The notes beneath the pieces were generated by a model. The model did not search any database and was not told the DNA's origin. It saw only the letters and a program-made list of their open reading frames with translations. The translations under genes and the position numbers were made by a program. Shown here piece after piece: positions 58,886-64,000 of a stretch of DNA of 64,000 bases (positions are counted from its first letter, which is position 1; every line of letters begins with the position of its first letter). Source of the stretch: Polytrichum commune (lineage: Eukaryota; Streptophyta; Polytrichopsida; Polytrichales; Polytrichaceae); contig OX485807.1 of the NCBI GenBank assembly GCA_950295325.1, forward strand, positions 10,813,001-10,877,000. Direction: 5' to 3'.

Positions 58886-59357
58886 GAAGTTGGTAGGATT
58901 GTGTTAGCATGATTATAGTGTAAACTGTAATTCGACGAATATATATTACTCATATGTGTGCTCCTCAAACTTGGGGCAAAGTTTGGGTAGAACTTGCGAA
59001 TGCTATATTGTTTGGGGTTGGATGAATATCCATTTACTATATTTCAATACAGTTGTGAAGTTCATTTTTTTTATTAAGTTTGGGACTAAATTTTCCATTG
59101 AAGAAAAATGCATTTATTGCATGCACTTTGTATGTTGCAATGTCTATATTTTATTGACCATGCTAATAATAGAAATCATTTTATATGTTTCTTGGGTGAA
59201 ACTAGTTTGGAGTGCTCTACCCAAAGTGTTTTTATAGATGAAGTTGGTGTTGAGTGCTCTACCACATGTGCTTATGTCCACACATAATAGATTTGGGATA
59301 TTAGAACATATAATATATTTGAGATCGTTCTCAATATAGTTTCGGAACACGGAATGT

Positions 59358-59419
59358 TGTTTGATCCATATATTAATTTGAGACTAGAGAAAGTCTCAAT
59401 TTAACGAATATAGTGTTAC
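59358..59419. repeat. 62-bp direct repeat, right copy
   Basis: Matches 54070-54131 with one difference. It lies 470 bp after the stop codon of the element B transposase gene and contains a perfect 8-bp stem with a 6-base loop. Confidence 0.8.
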
Positions 59420-61584
59420 TAAATATCATATCTAGTGTGGCTGTAACGCAAAAGTTACCTAGAGGTGATATTTTTATTGAGTGACACAGACACTAAGTTC
59501 ATGACTACAATAAATTCTATGTTCATGTACCATAGATTTCAAGAAAATTAATATGTGCTTTTGGATTAGTGTGTGCCACATGCTTGTTAGTGTATAGTAC
59601 TGCCAAGTGACAACACTTTCACTAAATAGTGACAAAGTGCTGGTACTTTTATTGATTAGTGTGAAGTTCCGGTATTATTGTGATTAGTGCCAAGTGTCGT
59701 GATGAACAATGCCAAGTGACAATACTTTCATTAAATATTGACATGTGCAGGCACTTTCATTGAATAGTGCCAAGTGCTAGTACCATTGTGATTAGTGTCA
59801 ATACTTTCATGCCAAGTGTTGCGAGGAACAATGATTCCTTTGGTGGCACTACATTGTTTTCTCTATTTAATGTGGGTGGGAAATTCATGTGGGTTGGAAT
59901 GTAGTGTGGATTTCCACATTTATTTATAGTACTTGCCTTGTCTTGAATTTTCATCCAAATATGCAAATAAAAAAACCCACAGTAATTTTTCATATTGGAA
60001 ATTACAGTGGCCACTCAAAATTATAATAAAAAATAGTTTGGGTAATTGGGAATTAGTGTGGCCCTCACTAATTTGACGAAAGAATGTAATTCATACCGTC
60101 CAAAAATTTAGTATCACCTTCACTAATTCCCCACCCTCATTATTAACATGAAGTAAAACATTCATCCAACTTTGTATATAAATCCAATATACCAACAATC
60201 ATTGTGCATAACTAGGATTCAAATTAAGTTACATGTGCCTAATTTGATTACTTATCGTAATTGGACATCCATATTTGAGTGATTTGTGGTTAGGTGAGAC
60301 TCCAAGAAGTGTACATTAACAGTCAATGCAATTGAAGGGACCTATTATAACCACTAAATGAGCACAAGAATCTTCACTTTGGCAATGAAGAGGAAGTTCA
60401 AGTAAGCTTTGAAAATTATGAGGAAAGTGGTCATTGCTTCGATTTGAATTTGCTGACCATCTTTTACATATCCCAAGATAAGTGCGCTACACCAGTTATG
60501 GTACTTAGTGTCACATGCAAAATAGTGCCACTTACCCTATTTTGAAGGGTATGCTAGGTTACATTGATGATTAACAACTTCACCATATTAAGTGCCGTCT
60601 CATGACACTTGGCGTTCGAGTGCGCTTCCTAAAATCTTGACATGAGTATGCTCAATAGTGTTATGAGGTTATGAGGCTATGTTCCACAATGGTCTACAAG
60701 TTGACTAAAGTGTTCACAAATGACAATTGCCATTGGAATGCTCAAGAATATCTTCCTCTTGCATATTAAAATGTAAACACATGACACTTGCCATTATTAA
60801 GCTTAAATATCTCACCCTTGGATACTAAGACACAAGCCTATCATCTAACATATCCCAATGTGCTACTTTAAATGTCATAATGAAGATGTTTTTTTCACTT
60901 GAAGAAGTTACTTATGTTGATGAATGGAATCTTATCAATAATTAATAGGCGTGACACTTTGAAACCTCTAGGCATCTAGTGGAGGCCTTTGCAAACAGTA
61001 TACGTGACACTAAATAGCACAAACGGTCTAGTGGGAAAAATAACCATGATTTATGGACATCTACCTTTAAACTAGCACACCATCCAGGTCAAGCAATTGT
61101 TGACCTTCTAGACATGATAAGTGCTCCACATGGCACATTGTAAGCACATGAAGATAAGCTTGCAACACTTCCTTCACTACAAGGATTGCATGGTCTTAGC
61201 ACTCGATCTCTTTCACAAAGGTACAATCCATCGCCAATAAGTGTTACCACAATAAGTGTTAAAATTGCATTTGTGTTGAAGAAAATTGTGCTCACTATAA
61301 AACCTCCAAAAAATTACACTAGTAGTTGTTAATTGTTAACCTTTAAGAGAATTTAGAAAATTACGCTCCCCTCTTTAATGAACTCACGTTAATAAGTGTT
61401 AACTTGGATGGAAGTGAGGCTACAAAATTTTACAACTTGGATGAAATTATTGTAACATGCATACATCATGCACACAATCACTTTCAAATTTATAGTAGGT
61501 TAAAACAATTTGCTCGGAGTTACTACATCAACAATCAGGTTTTGTTGGAAACATGCATGTATTCTTTCGAGGTTTTTTGACAAT

Positions 61585-61909
61585 ATGGAAGTAGAGGAGG
61601 CAATTATGAGAGATACAGAAGCTTAGGAAGCAATAAAGAAGAAAGAGTTGGAAGAAATTACTACCTTACTAAAACAACTAGGATTGGTATCTAAGAGAGT
61701 GAAAGTGGGCCCCACTATGAATGCACACGAGTTCGTCAATTATGAATTGGAATTTGATCTACACACCTGTTGAGAAGGAAATTATAGGTATGCTTGTTGA
61801 TGGAGGAGGTGATGCAGTTGACAATGAACTTATTAAAGAAGTTGACAATGTGCAAATTAGTGATGTGGTGGTAGGCAAAGTAAGATTCAAGGATGTTGAA
61901 AGTGCATAA
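61585..61909 (+). pseudogene. Possible transposase C-terminal remnant (pogo/Tigger-like), very degraded
   Basis: Two overlapping frames give MEVEEAIMRDTEA and HEFVNYELEFDLHT, then after a frame change TPVEKEIIGMLVDGGGD and a Glu/Asp/Val-rich end. The order 'EFVNYE...T...EKEII' resembles the acidic tail of pogo/CENP-B-derived transposases. A stop and a frameshift are required, and no catalytic motif is seen. Confidence 0.25.
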
Positions 61910-63214
61910 GTGACCCTAATCCAATTTTTGGAACAAAGACCTACTAATGTTACACCTTTTATCCAGAGCAGTCGAACACTTCAAAAACAAATAGGATCTT
62001 GGCATGCACAAGAATCTCACTAAACCACTATAAATTTGTTCTTCCATTAGGCTTAGATGTATGATGACATTTATATCTTATATATTTTCATCCTTTATTC
62101 TATATAAGTGTTTATTCGATTTATTTCCAAAGTTGCATAAGTGTCATTCATATAAGTGTTACAAATTGTTGATGCTACCCCCGATAAGTGTTAAAATATA
62201 AACACCACATAAGTGTTATAAATTTCCTTGCTCCGAATTGTCAATAGATATCAAGGGTGGATTGTAGCTGTACCTAAATCCATCATTACAAAAATATGGA
62301 CACCTATGTTTGTGTGGTGTGTGCTTACTAGGTGTGAATGTAAGAATTGATACCAAATGATTTGGTAGGGGGGTGGGGGCGGGCCTATATGGCCATTTAA
62401 TGAGCTCGAGAAACTTCACTTTCATAATGAATAAGATAATTGTATAATCTCCAAAAATTATGAGGTAAATGGCTACATGCAGGATTAGGATATGCTACCT
62501 ATCTCACACTATAATTGCATGTGTCATATCCTACGTGAAGTGAGTGCATAAAGAAAAGAATTGAGGAACAATCTAACAATGATCACCATGAAAGATTTTA
62601 TTCAAGCCACCTTACACCTACAAGATACAAAATTCAATTAAAATCTTCATAAAATATCTCCCTAAGAATGACTTATACTCATACTACCAAATCAAAAGTG
62701 AGAACTTTCAACTTGGCCGCACTACCGGTGATGTTCGAGGACATTCATATAGCCTCTACTACACTTTTTAGAAAATTGAAAAGAAAAATGACTTTAAGAA
62801 TTCTAGTGTGGAACAATTTGTTCATATAGAATTGCAATTTGTGCAATTATTTGATGCTGCTTCATTTCAATGACTTCAAATATAGTATTTATCTCTTAAA
62901 AATGAAATAGACCGTTTGTCGCAACTCATGCACTTTGTAATTTTTTTACAATTGTGTCCCCCTCCCCCCCCCCTTCTTAAGGGAATCTATCATGATCATA
63001 TACCATATACAGTCATTTCATAGTTGCTATATCATTTCACTGGTTCATTCATTTCAATTTCCTCCAAAGGGGTCCTATCTAGTGTTGGACTAGTATCGTC
63101 TTTTTTTATACCATCTGCTTATCTATAATGAGGATTTCATACTTTTTGATAGGTATGGGCATGGGTATTTGACAATACTTTTGCTTCAATGTCATTCGGG
63201 TTTATAAACCATGC

Positions 63215-63430
63215 AAGAACATTCATACCTAAATAAAATCATCCTAGTATCAATATGGTTCAAAATAGCATTGACCCGAAGAATAACTCGGGTATACAAA
63301 GATTCTCTCACCTTGACATACCTACCAAATATCAATATGTGACTAGTGTTATAATTTTGACAGCCACATGTAGATTCTTTGATTCCCTTATTGATGTAGA
63401 TTATTGATACCATGCATTCACCTAGTATAT
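63215..63430. repeat. Dispersed repeat, copy 2 (partner at 34725-34930)
   Basis: Shares an ordered set of words with 34725-34930 in the same orientation, for example TACAAAGATTCTCTC and ACCATGCATTCACCTA. The flanks differ. Confidence 0.65.
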
Positions 63431-64000
63431 ACCGGCCCAAGATAGGTCCTATCACTATCAAGGTCTTCAAGTCTTGATACCTAGTCTATGACCTCATGTA
63501 TAGAGCCTTCAAATGACAGCCATTGTGTGATGGACTTTGTGTTTCTACTCTTTATTAAAGTGCCATGGTCTACGTAGGTTGAATATGGAGGTCATTGACT
63601 ACCAAAACGGAGGCATGGGGCCCTACTAATTCCAACTCCACGGACAATTTTGTCTGTTTGATCAAATTAAAAACTGTCTCATTTGTTTAGCAATTATAAA
63701 TTGTGAAGATTGTCATCTCAAGTTGTAAGGTGGGAGTTGAGATGTAAAAGTTCTAGGAGATCAAAGGTTTTAAAATTTTCTTTTCCAAGTTGAGTGACCA
63801 TGTCGCTTATTCCTAGTGTGGTATTTAGAAGACTTAAAATGATGTCTACAATGTTGTTGGAGCACATATTAGTCCAACTTCATCATAACACGTGTCTTTT
63901 TAGTGTTTATTTCTAATATCAAATCTTGCCATATTGCACTCAGATAAGTGTTCACTTAAGAAGAATGACCACATGGGGCTCACACATCAACTGGACAATG

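Larger units (their letters stand above)
58886..64000. other. 5.1 kb without a convincing gene
   Basis: AT-rich DNA. The part 59580-59830 repeats AGTGCCAAGTG-type words, and 61230-63960 repeats ATAAGTGTTA. A weak coding remnant is at 61585-61909 and a dispersed repeat at 63215-63430. The right end of element B should lie soon after 58885; the 62-bp repeat at 59358 is the only boundary-like feature. Confidence 0.55.

Overview
The window is nuclear DNA of a land plant: spliceosomal introns with GT-AG borders, TATA boxes, Arabidopsis-type telomere-like TTTAGGG blocks, and one secreted ginkbilobin-2 (Gnk2) type cysteine-rich gene. Gene-poor, repeat-rich DNA and the transposon families present suggest a non-flowering lineage (moss, liverwort, lycophyte or fern). 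That placement is inference; I could not identify a species.

Almost all coding content belongs to three large mobile elements, here called A, B and C. Element A (left edge to about 29.4 kb) has a leftward DUF7869-type transposase-like gene (1-783, cut by the window edge), a noncoding leader zone, then a rightward polyprotein gene (6342-13016) and a small accessory gene (28477-29369). Element C (about 13.18-28.43 kb) is inserted between the last two. It is bounded by 32-bp imperfect inverted repeats and a 12-bp direct repeat, and carries a leftward MULE/SWIM transposase (17940-14298) and a rightward polyprotein gene (18608-27517). Element B (about 43.9-58.9 kb) is the mirror image of A: accessory gene (44757-43939), polyprotein (50846-44871), leader zone, rightward DUF7869 gene (55815-58885).

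The unusual system is what the three share. Each polyprotein has a ParB/Srx-like motif (DGQHS in A and B, DGNHR in C) followed by a region that reads as an amino-methyltransferase fold, degenerate in A and B and closer to canonical in C. A and B then add a proline-rich linker and an FCP1-like HAD domain. Each element is also studded with its own palindrome: A with TTACGAACG-NN-CGTTCGTAA, B with TTTGGGTCG-NN-CGACCCAAA (both 9-N2-9), and C with a 38-bp hairpin having a GCAA loop. The sites sit in leader introns, in the introns between polyprotein exons, and in A and B even inside exons, where they are read through in frame. I infer a family-specific protein/site pair, comparable in logic to ParB-parS or to the VANDAL/VANC anti-silencing motifs of Arabidopsis, but no binding has been shown.

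Decay is visible. A's polyprotein has three in-frame stops and a 973-bp solo LTR with a 5-bp target duplication. B's has one stop in the HAD domain. C has one stop in the transposase and one frameshift in the polyprotein. B's transposase gene is fully open.

The stretches 29.4-41.0, 42.3-43.9, 52.3-54.6 and 58.9-64.0 kb hold no convincing intact gene. They contain diverged dispersed repeats, short tandem repeats and telomere-like blocks. The Gnk2 gene near 41.2 kb is the only ordinary host gene I can support.
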